From NCBI GenBank assembly GCA_020881915.1, contig JAJFPB010000002.1:2666001-2730000 (forward strand): DNA of 64,000 bases, in the 5' to 3' direction. The notes under the pieces are model-generated. The model was not told the origin of the DNA and ran no database searches. It worked only from the letters and a program-made list of their open reading frames with translations. The first letter of the stretch is position 1, and every line of letters begins with the position of its first letter. The translations under genes and the position numbers were made by a program. Below, in pieces: positions 24,096 to 36,252 of the stretch. Source of the stretch: Paramyrothecium sp. XJ0827 (taxonomy: Eukaryota > Ascomycota > Sordariomycetes > Hypocreales > Stachybotryaceae).

Positions 24096-24729
24096 TGTCG
24101 TGAGGTTGCTGATTGCCTGCCCGCAAGGCTGAGGTGGTGGTGGATGCCTTTTGTTGATCAGAAAAAAAATTGGGCGGGACGGGGCGATTGGCTTATCTGA
24201 TAAGACTGGACCCTTGGCCGCACAGTGCCCAGCGTCAGTGGGTTTGCTCGTGTAGGTGGACGAACTATCCAATTGCTGAAGCTGATTTTGCGATTTCAAG
24301 AGATATAATTAGACGTACTGCAGACCTTCGAATATCCCCATGATATGAGGGCTTCGTCGAGCACTGACTGGGTGCTTCGAAGATGTTCTGCCTCAGAATG
24401 TCCACGAAGCCCTGCAGTCTCTCGCCAGCCAAATCCACTCTCAATTATGCTGGCGCACACTGTGCGTCCCTCCAAGTGCTCACAAAATAAATGCCACCTT
24501 CTGCCAGAGGGGAGCAATTCCGGTTCACCATCCAGAAGTAAAGGCCGGCGAGCACGGCCAATAGAGTGAGAGATCCGGAGTCAGTTTCCTTTGGTTTGGT
24601 GTTCTTAAACCGAATTCAGCATTTCCTCACCAACGTCTCACCCATCAATTGCGGTGAACCGGTGCCCCTCTTTGGTCAATTTGCTAGCATACGAGTGTAC
24701 GCCGAGGGAAGTTCGCCAACAAGGACAAT
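24096..24729. promoter_or_regulatory. Shared divergent promoter of PRP43 and PRMT5
   Basis: 634 bp separate the two start codons. CCAAT boxes are visible at 24269-24273 and 24558-24562 (+ strand). No TATA box is convincing, as expected for housekeeping promoters. An A-run lies at about 24163-24170. Confidence 0.5.
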
Positions 24730-27253
24730 ATGAGCGAACAGAACGATCTCCCCGTGTTCGAGAGCACTGAGCCTCAGCGACCTTACTTTCATTTGGGAGA
24801 ACATAGTTCAACGCGGGAACTGCCCCTTAGCGACCTTCAATATGGGCACCTGCTCAACCAAGGCGTAAGTCAAGATCAACGCTATCACACTCATAATACT
24901 AACATGTCACAGCTTAGCTTTGTTACGACGCCAGTGACAAACAGTCACTTCAGGTCGAGGATCTTCGACCTCGTTGCTTCCCATCTTTCTGTCTTGAAGA
25001 AGGGCAGCGAGTCGGCAACAAGCACGGTCACTGCTGGTCGACCAGACCCCATCATTCCGCCTCTGACCCCCGAGGACACAGGTCTCTTTCCGAGTGCCGC
25101 GGTGAACACGTACACGGCTTACATTAGCCCATGGATCGACTTGAGCTCACCTAACCCTCTCATCTCCAACATCTCCCGTCAAGTCTTGAATCTCGAGATC
25201 AACTATGCGAACTTCTGCGGCGTCAAGAACATTGTCATCCCGGGACCGGCGCAGGATGCTTCCAAGGGCAACGGAAATCAGGGTTTGGCCCAGTACTCCC
25301 GTGCTGTTCAGGAGGCTTTGACGGTGGGTAGCCGCTTGACATTCCTTGTGCACATCCCTATGTACCGGGAGCCACTGGCTGGAGCCCCCGTCCAGACGCT
25401 TGCCTCGCTTGAAAGCGACAATACTGCGGACGATACAAAGGGGGACATTGACCTCTTTACAACCTGGGACTCCTGGAATCATATCCGAACTGTTTGCGAG
25501 TATAACACGCGTCTCTTCGTTGGTCAGTCTCTTCCTGGCCCTCTCTTGTCATTGTTATAGGACTAAATGTTCGGCAGCCCTCAACGTGCCCAAGGTTATG
25601 CCTGAGAAGGACTTACAAGATCGATGGTTTTCAGAACCTTTGCATTATCTCACCCTTGGCCCAGAGGCTTTCCAGAAGAACAACAGCGGTTATCCGAGTC
25701 TCTCAAAGCATCATCAGGCAATGATCTTTTCGTACATGAGACTGAAGCATGCTCCGTGGCTGCTCCTTTGTGATGTTGGCCCGGATGTGTCTCACATCAA
25801 GGGAGATGCGCAGTCCCTGCTATCCAACATTGACATGCGTCCTACCGATGAGAACTTCCCCACGCTGAGCGACGCTCACACCATGGCCTCTTCCTCGCAA
25901 AATCAGAGGAACCGCTCGAACGACTACATCAGTTACATGCGATGGTTGGAATCACAGCAGCCACCCTTCTCGGCGTTGGAGGGGCCAACAATGACCAGCT
26001 TCCAGGATTGGCTCCAATCTCCTCTGCAACCACTGTCTGACAACCTTGAATCAGCAACGTATGAGGTGTTTGAGGGAGACCCAGTGAAATACAACCAGTA
26101 TGAGATTGCAGTCATGGAGGCCCTGACAGAGTGGAAGCAGCTTGGAAAGCCAACATCCAAAGAAGGCGTTGTTGTGATAGCCGTGGCCGGATCGGGCCGT
26201 GGACCTCTTGTGACCAGGGCGCTCAAGGCCGCGGAACATGCCAATGTCCCGGTCGAGGTCTGGGCTGTCGAAAAGAACCCTAACGCCTATGTGTATCTCT
26301 TGCGTCAGAATCAGACCATCTGGGGCGGTCGAGTCAAGGTGATCAAGACTGATATGCGGGCTTGGAAAGGTCCAGTGGTCTCAGAATCTGCAGAAGGACC
26401 CGTCTATGGCAAGGTTGATATATTGATATCCGAACTTCTCGGCTCGTTTGGAGATAACGAACTATCTCCCGAATGTTTGGACGGTATTCAGCATGTCATT
26501 GCTCAGCCGCACGGCATTTCGATCCCAAGCTCTTACACAGCCCACATGAGTCCTATTTCGACCCCCAAGATACATGCCGACATCCTCGCCAGAGCTCCTA
26601 TTGAACCGAACGCGTTCGAAACACCTTGGGTGGTTAGGCTGTTCGCGTTGGACTTTGTGTCTCAGCGCGTACCGGCTCACCCCCGATTCCAGCAGGCCTG
26701 GGAATTTTCACATCCTATACCCGAGGCCACCTTGCAGTCAGTCGAGGCTCGGCGCTCCGGAGGTGTTGTTGGAGGCGGTGGTGGCAGCATGGCGGGTGCC
26801 GCGGGCGCAAATGATCATAACTCACGATTCTGCCATCTTACTTTCGTATGCCGGACCCGCGGCGTTACTCACGGCTTGGCTGGTTATTTCGAGTCGACCC
26901 TGTACGAGTCGCAGCTCGACGAGACAAAGGGCGAGAAGGTAGAAATTAGCACTCACCCCGAGCGCATCGATCAGAAGAGCAAGGACATGATTTCCTGGTT
27001 CCCAATTTTCTTCCCTCTGAAGGTACGTTGATGTGCGCCTAGCGCTGGGACAGCGAAACTGACAAGACTCCAGCAACCCCTATACTTTCCCGCCGATACA
27101 GAGTTAGAAGTCAGCATGTGGCGTCAAACTGATGACACCAAAGTTTGGTACGAATGGCTAGTTGAAGCTTGGACGTGGGTTGGGCCTTCGAACAGGATTA
27201 AGATCGCATCTTCCGAGCTATGCAGTAGTCGCAAGGTCGCGTGCTTGATGTAG
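24730..27253 (+). CDS. PRMT5: Type II protein arginine methyltransferase PRMT5 / Skb1 / Hsl7
   Basis: Exons 24730..24864, 24913..25522, 25578..27022 and 27074..27253 give 789 aa. The introns are 48, 55, 51 nt; the first (GTAAGT...ACTAACATGTCACAG) is a multiple of three without a stop, so retention would add 16 residues. The N-terminal TIM-barrel part contains NIVIPGP. The SAM-binding motif I is VAGSGRGPL (451-459). VEVWAVEKNPNAYVYL follows as post-I. The double-E loop is SELLGSFGDNELSPE with Glu534 and Glu543. HGISIPSSYTAHMSPIS and the C-terminal barrel, ending with QPLYFPADTELEVSMWR, match PRMT5. The enzyme symmetrically dimethylates arginines, for example in Sm proteins and histones; fission yeast Skb1 also affects cell-size control. 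The last exon ends SRKVACLM. Identification is firm. Confidence 0.95.
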
Positions 27254-27901
27254 AGGCCTATGCTACCCAAGCTCGCGTTTTGTTTCAGGAAGTGAACTCC
27301 AGGGGAGATTCAGAAAGTGTTCTTGGGGGAAAAAATGAAGTACGAGTTGTTTTTTGCAAGACCGAGAGTTTATTCAAAAGGGTTAGGTCCAATGAGCATA
27401 AGAAGGAGGCTTTGCAGAGTCTCGCAAGTCTACCATCAACCGTGTGTGACGTACCCTTGGACTCATTCAGGCTCACGGCACAGTCTTGCTGCAAGCTAGC
27501 GGGACTCGATCTTTGACTCACAATGTGAAGGTGAACATTCCAGGCGCTGAGAGCTTATTCCGTAGCTCCTTTTAATTTTCGCTCACTGCAGGTCAGCTGG
27601 CCTAGCCGGGTTCAGCTCGAACAAGCACAGCCCAAGGCGGCTTCGGTAAAGACCGGCACGCCATTCATTGTAACGTCTCCTCGCATACGAAGGGCTCCAT
27701 GGAGGTCGAATTTTTTTCGGAACGGCGTGTACGTGAGCAACGATGAGTGCAATGTTGTTCAGGGCTGAATATCTTTATTGCAAACTACGCTGAGTGCCAA
27801 AACACTATATATATTCGAGCCAACTGGTCGTTGTTGGAGTGCCGTTGTCGCTGAACCAGGAAACTTCTTCGTCACAATAAAAACGGTACTTTCTTGACAC
27901 A
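27254..27901. other. Intergenic region with hydrolase promoter
   Basis: Contains the 3' UTR of PRMT5 and the promoter of the alpha/beta hydrolase gene. A TATA-type sequence is annotated separately. No further gene is seen. Confidence 0.6.
27806..27813 (+). promoter_or_regulatory. TATA box of the alpha/beta hydrolase gene
   Basis: TATATATA ends 88 bases before the ATG at 27902, a normal core-promoter spacing. This suggests a regulated gene compared with its TATA-less housekeeping neighbours. Confidence 0.5.
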
Positions 27902-28953
27902 ATGTTTGATCTCCATCTCACTTACAAATATCTTTGGTGGTCACGACCTACAAGCTCACCCTGCGCACCGCCAGATGGTCTCCAGCGACACTGGGTTGAC
28001 ACGCCTCAAGGCTCGCTGGAGATTCTGTCCGCAGTCCCCGAAGGGAAATCCCAAAAAGTCCCCGTTGTTTTCCAGCACGGCGGCATGGGAGGAGCTTGGG
28101 TTTGGGCAGAGTACATGCGATTCCTGGCCGCTCAGGGCATTCCATGTTATGCTGTTTCCCTCAGGGGCCATGGCCAAAGCTGGCATCCTTCGTACTTACA
28201 AATGGTCTTCTTTACAACGAGACGCATGCTCGCAGACGACTTGATCGCCGTCATTCAGTGGGTACAGGAGCGGGAGCACAGCGAAGTATTGCTTGTGGGA
28301 CACTCCAGCGGCGGAGGTCTTAGCCAAGCTGTGCTGTCGGAGGGAGCCGTGTCTGTAAAAGGGCTGGCTTTACTGGGTGCCGTACCTGGGTTCGGATCGT
28401 ACGTTACTCCAACATCATAGTGACTGTAGAAGGACATGCTAACTTCGATGATAGGATGGGGGTATATAGAAACTGGGCCAAGGCTGACCCATGGTTCTCC
28501 ATTCGTATGATATTGCAAGGATGGCACCCAAACTCACCACTGTCGCACCCGACTCTAGTCCGGCGGATTTTCTTTGGAGGCGACATATCGGAGTCGAGCT
28601 TGATGCGATTCGTCAGTGGGTTGAATCGGTACGAAAGCTTCCTGTGGCCGTTCAGCATGATGCGGCCGTTCGCAGACCCAACCAAGATCTTGAAGCAGAT
28701 CGGCAACAACGGGGACAGCAAAGTGCTTGTACTGACGGGTTCCGAGGACAAGTTGATGACGGCGCCTATCATGGAGAATCTGGGAGCGGTATATCGAAAT
28801 GCCGCTGTTGCTTCTGCATTTGGCAACGGAGCTTCTGCTGAAAATGTGGCAGAGGTGTCCTTCGTGGCAGGGGCCGGACATCATTTGCAGAATGACATTG
28901 GATGGGAGTTAGGAGCGAGAAAACTTTTGTCATTCTATGAACGGGTTTGTTGA
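27902..28953 (+). CDS. Alpha/beta hydrolase (esterase/lipase-like)
   Basis: Two exons, 27902..28398 and 28455..28953, with a 56-nt intron (GTACGT...GATAG) give 331 aa. The fold hallmarks are in order. VVFQHGGMGG is the strand and oxyanion-hole region. YAVSLRGHGQS follows. GHSSGG is the nucleophile elbow with Ser135. LVLTGSEDKL carries acid Asp264. GAGHHLQND carries His308. The region between Ser and Asp (about 165-250) is the lid and contains WHPNSPLSHPTLVRRIFF and many aromatic residues. There is no signal peptide, so it is probably intracellular. The substrate cannot be read from sequence. It belongs to the broad AB hydrolase-1/6 superfamily, and the full triad argues for an active enzyme. 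Confidence 0.85.
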
Positions 28954-29775
28954 CTCGACGTACAACCCTTACATGTACATTAATACCGACTGTTTTGTAT
29001 CACCGTGTTTTCATAGCCCGATTGACTCGACTACAAACCCGGACCGACTGGGATGTTGAGAATCTACTTTTCCCTCCCAATTCTCTGCGGAATAATTTTC
29101 AGATGTTTAAGCTGTTTGGTTTGGTTCTATTCCTACCCTTAATGAAGGGCATACTTTTTAATGGAAGGGGGGTCGACTTGTGATCATTGTTCTTGGTGTT
29201 CCCTTACAGGCGGGCACCAGGAATTCCGGCTCCGAAATTTGGCAGTTATCGGCCGGATTGGCTCGGGGCTCCAAGTATCGCCCAGGTATTCTTGGACGGA
29301 AATTAGCCGCAAGGATACCAGATGATACAGAGCACATGCTTTCCATTCCGTTGTCGGTGTCGCTGCTCTCCTGCTGCTCGGTGGAAACCATGTCCGGGTG
29401 AGATCTTCAACACTTTCAGGCATTTTCAAGCCCTGCATTCCACTCTCTCAACGACCACAATCGTGAGACCAGCGGCGTACCACGATAGTCAATCAACAAC
29501 CCGCGAACCCCGTCCTACTCCGGTGCCAAGTCCGCTTCGTAGCTCGGTAAATAGAGTTGGTCTGCAGCGCAGTCAAGCTGGCGTTCCCGCGGCTCTCGAA
29601 TCCAATCATACGGGCGCTCCGCCGATCCTCGGTCGAGGGGATGCCCCGCAACACATTGGCCGATAACCCCTCCTCCAGGCTCTCTCTTGTTTCGCGACAC
29701 CTGAAGCCTGTGAGCGCGTCCTCTTCTGAAGCTTTCCATCTACAAGGTCCGAACCAAAGCCGTCCGCTATCCACC
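28954..29775. other. Intergenic region upstream of the aminotransferase
   Basis: Spacer between two plus-strand genes, with a T-rich stretch near 29090-29160. It should hold the hydrolase 3' UTR and the aminotransferase promoter. The frame preceding the aminotransferase ATG stays open for 73 codons, but the ATG at 29776 has a CCACC context and begins the conserved protein. Confidence 0.6.
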
Positions 29776-31134
29776 ATGTCTTCCCAGCCTGAGCATCCTA
29801 CCCTGCTGATCCCGGGGCCGATTGAGTTCGACGATGCCGTCCTCCACTCCATGAGCCACTACAGGTATGACGCCGGAGCTCTCCGGCTCTTCTGCCGGGC
29901 CCCTCGTGATTGTAGATGTACTGGCTAACGAAATTCCTCATCCGTTCCCAGCGAGAGCCATGTCGGCCCTGCCTTCGTCGCTACGTTCGGAGAAACTCTG
30001 TCACTGTTGCGCAAGCTGTTCCAAACGACTGATTCTAGCGCACAACCGTACGTCATCTCTGGATCTGGCACTCTCGGATGGGATCTCGTGTCGGCCAACC
30101 TGATTGAGCCTGGCGAGGACGCTCTGGTCTTGAGCACTGGCTACTTCGGCGATGGCTTTGCAGACTGCCTGACCACCTACGGTGCCAACGTTACCAAGCT
30201 TGACGGACCCGTCGGCGGACGCCCACAGCTTCCCGAGATCGAGAAGGCCTTGTCGCAGAAGAAGTACAAGCTGCTTACAGTCACACACGTCGATACCTCA
30301 ACCGGTGTGCTCAGCGAGCTAAAGAACCTGGCTGCCACTGTCAAGAAGGTCTCTCCCGAAACACTCATCATAGTCGATGGCGTTTGCAGTGTTGCCTGTG
30401 AGGAGATTGCCTTTGACGAGTGGGGTCTGGATGGAGTTGTCACAGCCAGCCAGAAGGCCATTGGATGCCCTGCTGGATTGTCCATTTCCATCTTCAGCGG
30501 CAGGGCCATCGAAGTATTCAAGAACAGGAAGAGCCCACCGGCATCCTACTTCGCCTCTATGAAGAACTGGACGCCTAGTTAGTGACATTCGCACTTCACT
30601 GTTCATCCCGTACTGACAGATTGCCCATTTAGTCATGCAGAACTACGAGGCGAGGAAGCCCTCATACTTCGCCACGCCATCGCCGCAACTTGTTCGCGCC
30701 CTCCACACGGCCCTTACTCAGGTCCTCTCGAAGCCCCTCGCCGAGCGTTTCCAGAAGCACATTGAGGTGTCTGACAAGGTCAAGAAGGCCGTGTACGACC
30801 TGGGCCTAGAGGTCGTTGCGACCAAGCCTGAGGATCAGGCCCATGCCATGACGGCCATCTACCTCCCTGAGACTGTCAAGGTTACCGACATCCTGCCCAA
30901 GCTCGCGAACAAGGGCGTCGTCTTTGCGGGAGGCATCCACAAGGCTATTGCCACCAAGTACATCCGCTTCGGTCACATGGGCTTCAGCGCGGTACGTATT
31001 CCACACGCGGCGTAGATACTCCGCAACAAATAGACTAACATCACACACAGCTAAACGCCGAGCGCGAACACATCGACAAGGCCATCGACGCGTTGCGTAC
31101 GGGACTTTCGGACTGCGGCTACCAGAAGGCTTGA
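29776..31134 (+). CDS. AGX1: Alanine-glyoxylate aminotransferase, class V PLP enzyme
   Basis: Exons 29776..29864, 29952..30577, 30633..30991 and 31051..31134 give 385 aa, a normal length. The introns are 87, 55 and 59 nt. The N-terminus HPTLLIPGPIEF and a SESHVGPAF segment are typical of the AGXT family. YVISGSGTLGWD is the phosphate-binding Gly-rich region. THVDTSTGVL and VDGVCSVACEEI carry the conserved Asp. ASQKAIGCPAGLS contains the PLP Schiff-base Lys198. The C-terminal domain includes ATPSPQLVRAL and ends LSDCGYQKA, without a standard peroxisomal SKL-type signal. It likely transfers the amino group of alanine to glyoxylate, giving glycine and pyruvate. A serine-pyruvate activity is the main alternative in this family. 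Confidence 0.93.
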
Positions 31135-32364
31135 TCTCAATATCTACGTGAAGGAACCACAGACAAGTACACGGCAGATATCCATGTAAGACGTGCATAG
31201 ACGATGGGGAATGCGAGAAGACAAAAAGGTACCAAATCAAGCCTATCGTTCTACGATGATGCGCCGGTGCCACTGATGATGATCGGCCGGACTTTACTCT
31301 AGACTGCACAACAATTGAATAATTTACTGGCCCAGAAAGCGCAAGAATGCTCGGTGCTTCTGTGTTGCGAGGTACCTTACCTGAGGTAGATCGAAAACGC
31401 TTGTGAGGTTAACACCAGTACGGTACTTGGATTATAAACCAACAAAGGAGCCCCACCAAAAGTCAACACACCTCCTCAGGCAGATGCGAGGCGGTTGGCG
31501 CTTTGGAGTAGATGTACCTGCGTCTCGGCGTCATCGACAAGCGCGGGCCAGCCAGGCTTGAGATGCTTCCGAGGCCAATCAAAGCGCAGGAACGTGAACT
31601 GGGCGAGCCTCGCTTGCTAAATGATGCTGAATCCAGCTGTAGAACAACCCGTCCAAGGTGCTCTGATCAGCCGTCAAGTAAACAGAAATGCGCTGGGCCG
31701 TGTTCGCGCCGCTCCCCTCGGATTTGCAGCATGATGCAACTCAGCTGTGAGAAGCGCCGAGCTAGTGATGTCGTTGCTAAGGTTCCCCGCGACAAGGCCG
31801 TCCAGGCAACGGGCGGAAGTACCGGTACGTACGCCTGCGCTGTCTAGGGCGGCTGACGGGGAAAAAACGAGATGCCTCCCCCTCCTCCCCGCCATTTAGA
31901 GGCACCCAGCAGGGTGAGTTGCGTGTAGCGGGCGGCTGGACTGGGCGCTGAAAGTTGCCTTCTTACTGCCTTGCCTTGCCTTATCTCGTTGCTTCACCTT
32001 CGGTTCTTAGCACACGCCCCTCCTCCAATCCCCTGCACTCGTAGGGTCATTTTCTTTTCCTCTACCTAAGGAACCTCCGAGCCCACGACCTCTTTCACCA
32101 CCTTACCTTCTTCCTCTGCATCAGCCTCGTCTCCTTCCCCACGGTCCCAAACCTCCCCTGCTGTTCCGAAGGCCTTGGTTTTTCGTTGCCTGTGCCACTT
32201 CAAGGGTTTCGCCTTTGACGCGCTCGCACAGCTCTCGTTTGGTGCGTTGCGTCGCTGTCTCTGGCACCACCATCCCACCTACCGTACCATAGAAAACAGA
32301 GAGCTCTACCGCCGCCCCCGCCTTCGACCTACAACCGCCAACCGCTTCGTCCCGCCTCCCAGCC
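31135..32364. other. CRM1 upstream region, 1.2 kb
   Basis: Contains the aminotransferase 3' UTR and the CRM1 promoter and leader. AGGTACCTTACCTGAGGTA starts at 31370. (TGCCT)n-like repeats occur near 31966-31982, and a long pyrimidine-rich tract spans about 32020-32140, typical of fungal housekeeping promoters. No other gene is supported. Confidence 0.6.
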
Positions 32365-35300
32365 ATGGCCGTCACCATCGAGGAGCTCGACAGCACTGTA
32401 CGCGCCTTTTATGAGGGCCGCGGCGAGCAGGTAAGAGATCGCACGCCTAGGGTTTGTGCCCAGTCCGGTCTGATCATGGGACTGACCTCGAAAACAGCAA
32501 AAAGCTGCTCAGCTCGCTCTGAACCAGGTACGCCCGCCCGCACGCACGCATGCTTCTCGAATCCACCCCGCCTGAAGCTTTCCCCTCCCGAACAAGTTGC
32601 AAAGGCACGAACACGCGCGCAACAAGTCTACTGACCACGGCTGCAGTTCAAAGATGACCCCGACTCTTGGCTCATGGTGGACAAGATCTTGTCGGACGCT
32701 CAACACCCCCAGACGAAATGTTGGTCCTCCTGGCTCCTTGCACGTCCAATAATTTGCGATCTTTGCCTAGGCTAACCCGACGACAGATTTGGGCCTACAG
32801 GTTCTAGATAATGTCATTATGACGAGGTGGAAAGTGCTACCGCGGGAACAATGCCAAGGTTAGATTTCCTTTTTATTATCCTTTCTGGTAACCTTTCGTT
32901 GTCACTTCAGGCTCTCTAACCGGCAATAGGTATTCGCAATTTTATCGTGCAGTTTATCATCCAGTGCTCGAGCACCGAAGAATCGCTCCAGTCGCAGAAG
33001 ACACTCCTCAACAAGCTCAACCTCGTCCTCATCTCCGTGCTGAAGCAAGAATGGCCTCACAACTGGCCTACGTTCATCAACGAAATCATCTCATCCTGCC
33101 ACTCAAGCCTGTCGATTTGCGAGAACAACATGATTATCTTGCGCTTGCTCTCCGAGGAGGTCTTCGACTACTCCGCGGAGCAGATGACATCCACCAAGAC
33201 CCGAAACCTCAAGCAAACGATGTGCGCAGAGTTCTCGCAGATCTTCCAGCTTTGCCAGGAGGTTCTGACCACGGCCACCCAGCCGAGCCTTGTCAAGGCA
33301 ACGCTCGAGACCCTCCTGCGATTCTGCAACTGGATTCCCCTTGGCTACATCTTCGAGACGTCTCTGATCGAGACATTGCGTACACGGTTCTTGTCAACTC
33401 CCGAGTTCCGGAACATCACACTGCAGTGCTTGACGGAAATTGGCGGCCTTCAAACCGGTGGACCCGGACAACCAAACTCATATGACGAGCAGTTGGTCAA
33501 GATGTTCACCGAAGTTCTGACCACCATCGCCGAAATTATCCCTGTTACGCTTGACTTGAAGTCCACGTACCCAACCAGCAATTCTCGGGATCAGGAATTT
33601 ATCCAGAATCTTGCGCTCTTCCTCTGCAATTTCTTTGGGGCTCATCTCAACGTGAGTTTGATCAACTTCATCACTTGCGCAGTCACTAATCGTGAGGCCT
33701 CTATAGCTTATCGAGAACCTTCCAAACCGTGATTACCTCCTCCACGGTCACTACTACCTCATTAGAATCTCGCAGATCGACGACCGCGAAATCTTCAAGA
33801 TCTGCCTGGACTACTGGCTGAAGCTGGTTCAGGAGCTCTACGAAGAGATGCAACAACTACCAATCACCGATCTGAACCCTTTGATGGCTGTTGGCGGAGG
33901 AATGTCTGGCAGCGGCGCGCCGAACCCGTCCCTGCTCATGAACTATCCTCTCAGGAAGCACAAGTACAACGAGATTCTTTCGAACCTGAGATTGGTCATG
34001 ATTGAGAAGATGGTCCGACCTGAGGAGGTCTTGATTGTAGAGAACGATGAGGGCGAAATTGTCCGAGAATTCGTCAAGGAGACGGACACCGTGCAGCTAT
34101 ACAAGACCATTCGCGAAGGTCTCGTTTACCTCACCCACTTGGACGTTGTTGACACGGAGACCATTATGACAGAAAAGCTGGCTCGTCAGGTTGATGGGTC
34201 CGAATGGTCTTGGCACAACTGCAATGTTCTTTGCTGGGCTATCGGTTCCATCTCCCTTGCCATGAACGAAGAGACGGAGAAGAGATTCCTCGTCACCGTC
34301 ATTAAGGATCTTCTTGGGCTGACAGAGATGAAGCGCGGCAAAGACAACAAAGCTGTTGTGGCCAGTAACATTATGTACATTGTCGGCCAATACCCACGTT
34401 TCCTGAAGGCTCACTGGAAGTTCCTGAAGACGGTTGTCAACAAGCTTTTCGAGTTCATGCATGAGTCTCATGAGGGTAGGTTCAGGCCATTCCACGATCA
34501 ACTGCATCCGTTGCTAACAAACTCTCAGGCGTGCAGGACATGGCGTGCGATACGTTCATCAAGATTGCTCGGCAATGCCGGCGTCACTTTGTGGCTCTAC
34601 AGCCTAGTGAACAGGAACCATTTATTGAGGAGATTGTAAGGAATATGGGTAAGATCACATGCGACCTCACTCCTCAGCAGGTTCACACTTTCTACGAAGC
34701 CTGCGGCTACATGGTCGCTGCCCAAGGAAACAAGCATCAACAGGAGAGACTACTGGCCGACCTCATGACTATCCCGAACGCCGCGTGGGACGAGATTATC
34801 AAGCTGGCTACTGTCAATCCGTCCATCCTTCAAGATGCCGATACGATCAAGGTCATTGGCAACATCATGAAGACAAACGTGTCTGCATGCTCGTCCATAG
34901 GTCCCTATTTCTATCCTCAGATTGGTCGCATCTACCACGACATGCTTCAAATGTACCGTGCCACGAGTACACTCATCTCAGAGGCAGTTGCACGAGATGG
35001 TAAGAGCCCACTAGTCTCCGTACGTCGCTGCGCTTTACTAATTCTACGCTTAGGTGAGCTGGCAACGAAGATGCCTAAAATCCGAGGTCTGCGCACCATC
35101 AAGAAGGAGATTCTGAAACTCATCGAGACATACGTCGACAAGGCCGAGGATCTTCAGGCTGTTCGAGCGCAAATGGTGCCTCCATTGCTGGACTCAGTTC
35201 TTGTGGACTACAACAGAAACGTGCCAAATGCTCGCGACGCAGAAGTGCTCAAGGCCATGTCCACCATTATCACCAAGCTCTCGGTACGTGACATCGCATG

Positions 35301-36252
35301 CAAATTGAAACGACATTGTTCTTACACAGTCTCACAGGCACTCATGGAGGACCAAGTCCCGATCATCTTGCAAAATGTTTTCGAATGCACGCTTGACATG
35401 ATTAACAAAGACTTCTCCGAATTCCCGGAGCACCGAGTGGAGTTCTTCAACCTTTTGAGGGCCATCAACCTGCATTGCTTCCCTGGTAAGACATCTTCAC
35501 GCCATGAAGTGGAGAGTGAAAATTAACTGGAAATAGCCCTGCTTAAGCTGGACAACAACCAGTTCAAGTTTGTTATCGATTCATGCTCTTGGGCATTCAA
35601 GCACGACAACCGAGAAGTCGAAGCTGCCGGTTTGAGCATGTGCCTGGAGCTGATTAACAACATTGCCGAGAAGACGGATATTGCCACAGCAAATGCTTTC
35701 TTCCAGAGATTCTTTATCACCATCCTGCAAGATGTGTTCTTTGTCGTCACGGATAACGACCACAAGGCCGGGTTTAAGACGCAGTCGATGCTCTTGATGA
35801 GACTCTTCTACTTCATCCATCCCGCTGATGGGACGTCGCCCAAGATTCAAGGGCCCATCTACACTCCCGATCAAGCCCAATCCGGTACCAGCAACAGGGA
35901 GTTCCTGAGCAATTTCGTGGCCAACTTGTTGCGCAATGCCTTCCCCAATCTTCAACCGTACGTCATTTACCAATCGTTATCATGGGCGAACTAATGCTAA
36001 CAATGTACACACAGAGCTCAAGTGGCAAGTTTCGTGGAAGGCTTGTTTACGCTAAACACAACATACGACAAATTCCGTTTGAACTTGCGAGACTTCCTCA
36101 TTTCGTTGAAAGAATTTGCTGGCGACAATGCGGAGCTGTTTGCGGTGGAGAAGGAGCAACAAGAGCGCGACGCCAAGGCTGCGGACATTGAGCGGCGTCA
36201 GAAAGTCGGTGGCCTCCTCAAGCCCTCGGAGCTTGATGACGATGAGTTGTGA
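32365..36252 (+). CDS. CRM1: Exportin-1 / CRM1 nuclear export receptor
   Basis: Eleven exons: 32365..32430, 32498..32527, 32647..32719, 32787..32858, 32930..33651, 33707..34475, 34529..34999, 35054..35283, 35338..35485, 35537..35957 and 36015..36252, giving 1079 aa, the standard CRM1 size. All junctions are GT-AG and keep frame. The N-terminus carries the importin-beta N/CRIME region ([15 protein letters not shown]). The central NES-groove region contains [37 protein letters not shown] and [17 protein letters not shown]. The C-terminus ends [14 protein letters not shown], as in fungal CRM1. CRM1 exports leucine-rich-NES cargo with RanGTP. Residue 527, the leptomycin-B cysteine position in human and fission yeast, is Thr (ACA, 34322-34324). 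The 54-nt introns 35000..35053 and 35284..35337 are multiples of three without stops; splicing them restores the conserved sequence. Confidence 0.97.

Noticed and set aside
34640..34680. Cys in the ITCDLTPQQ segment considered as the leptomycin-B target of CRM1
   Set aside because: Residue counting places it near 622, too far downstream; the human Cys528 context [15 protein letters not shown] aligns with Thr527 instead.
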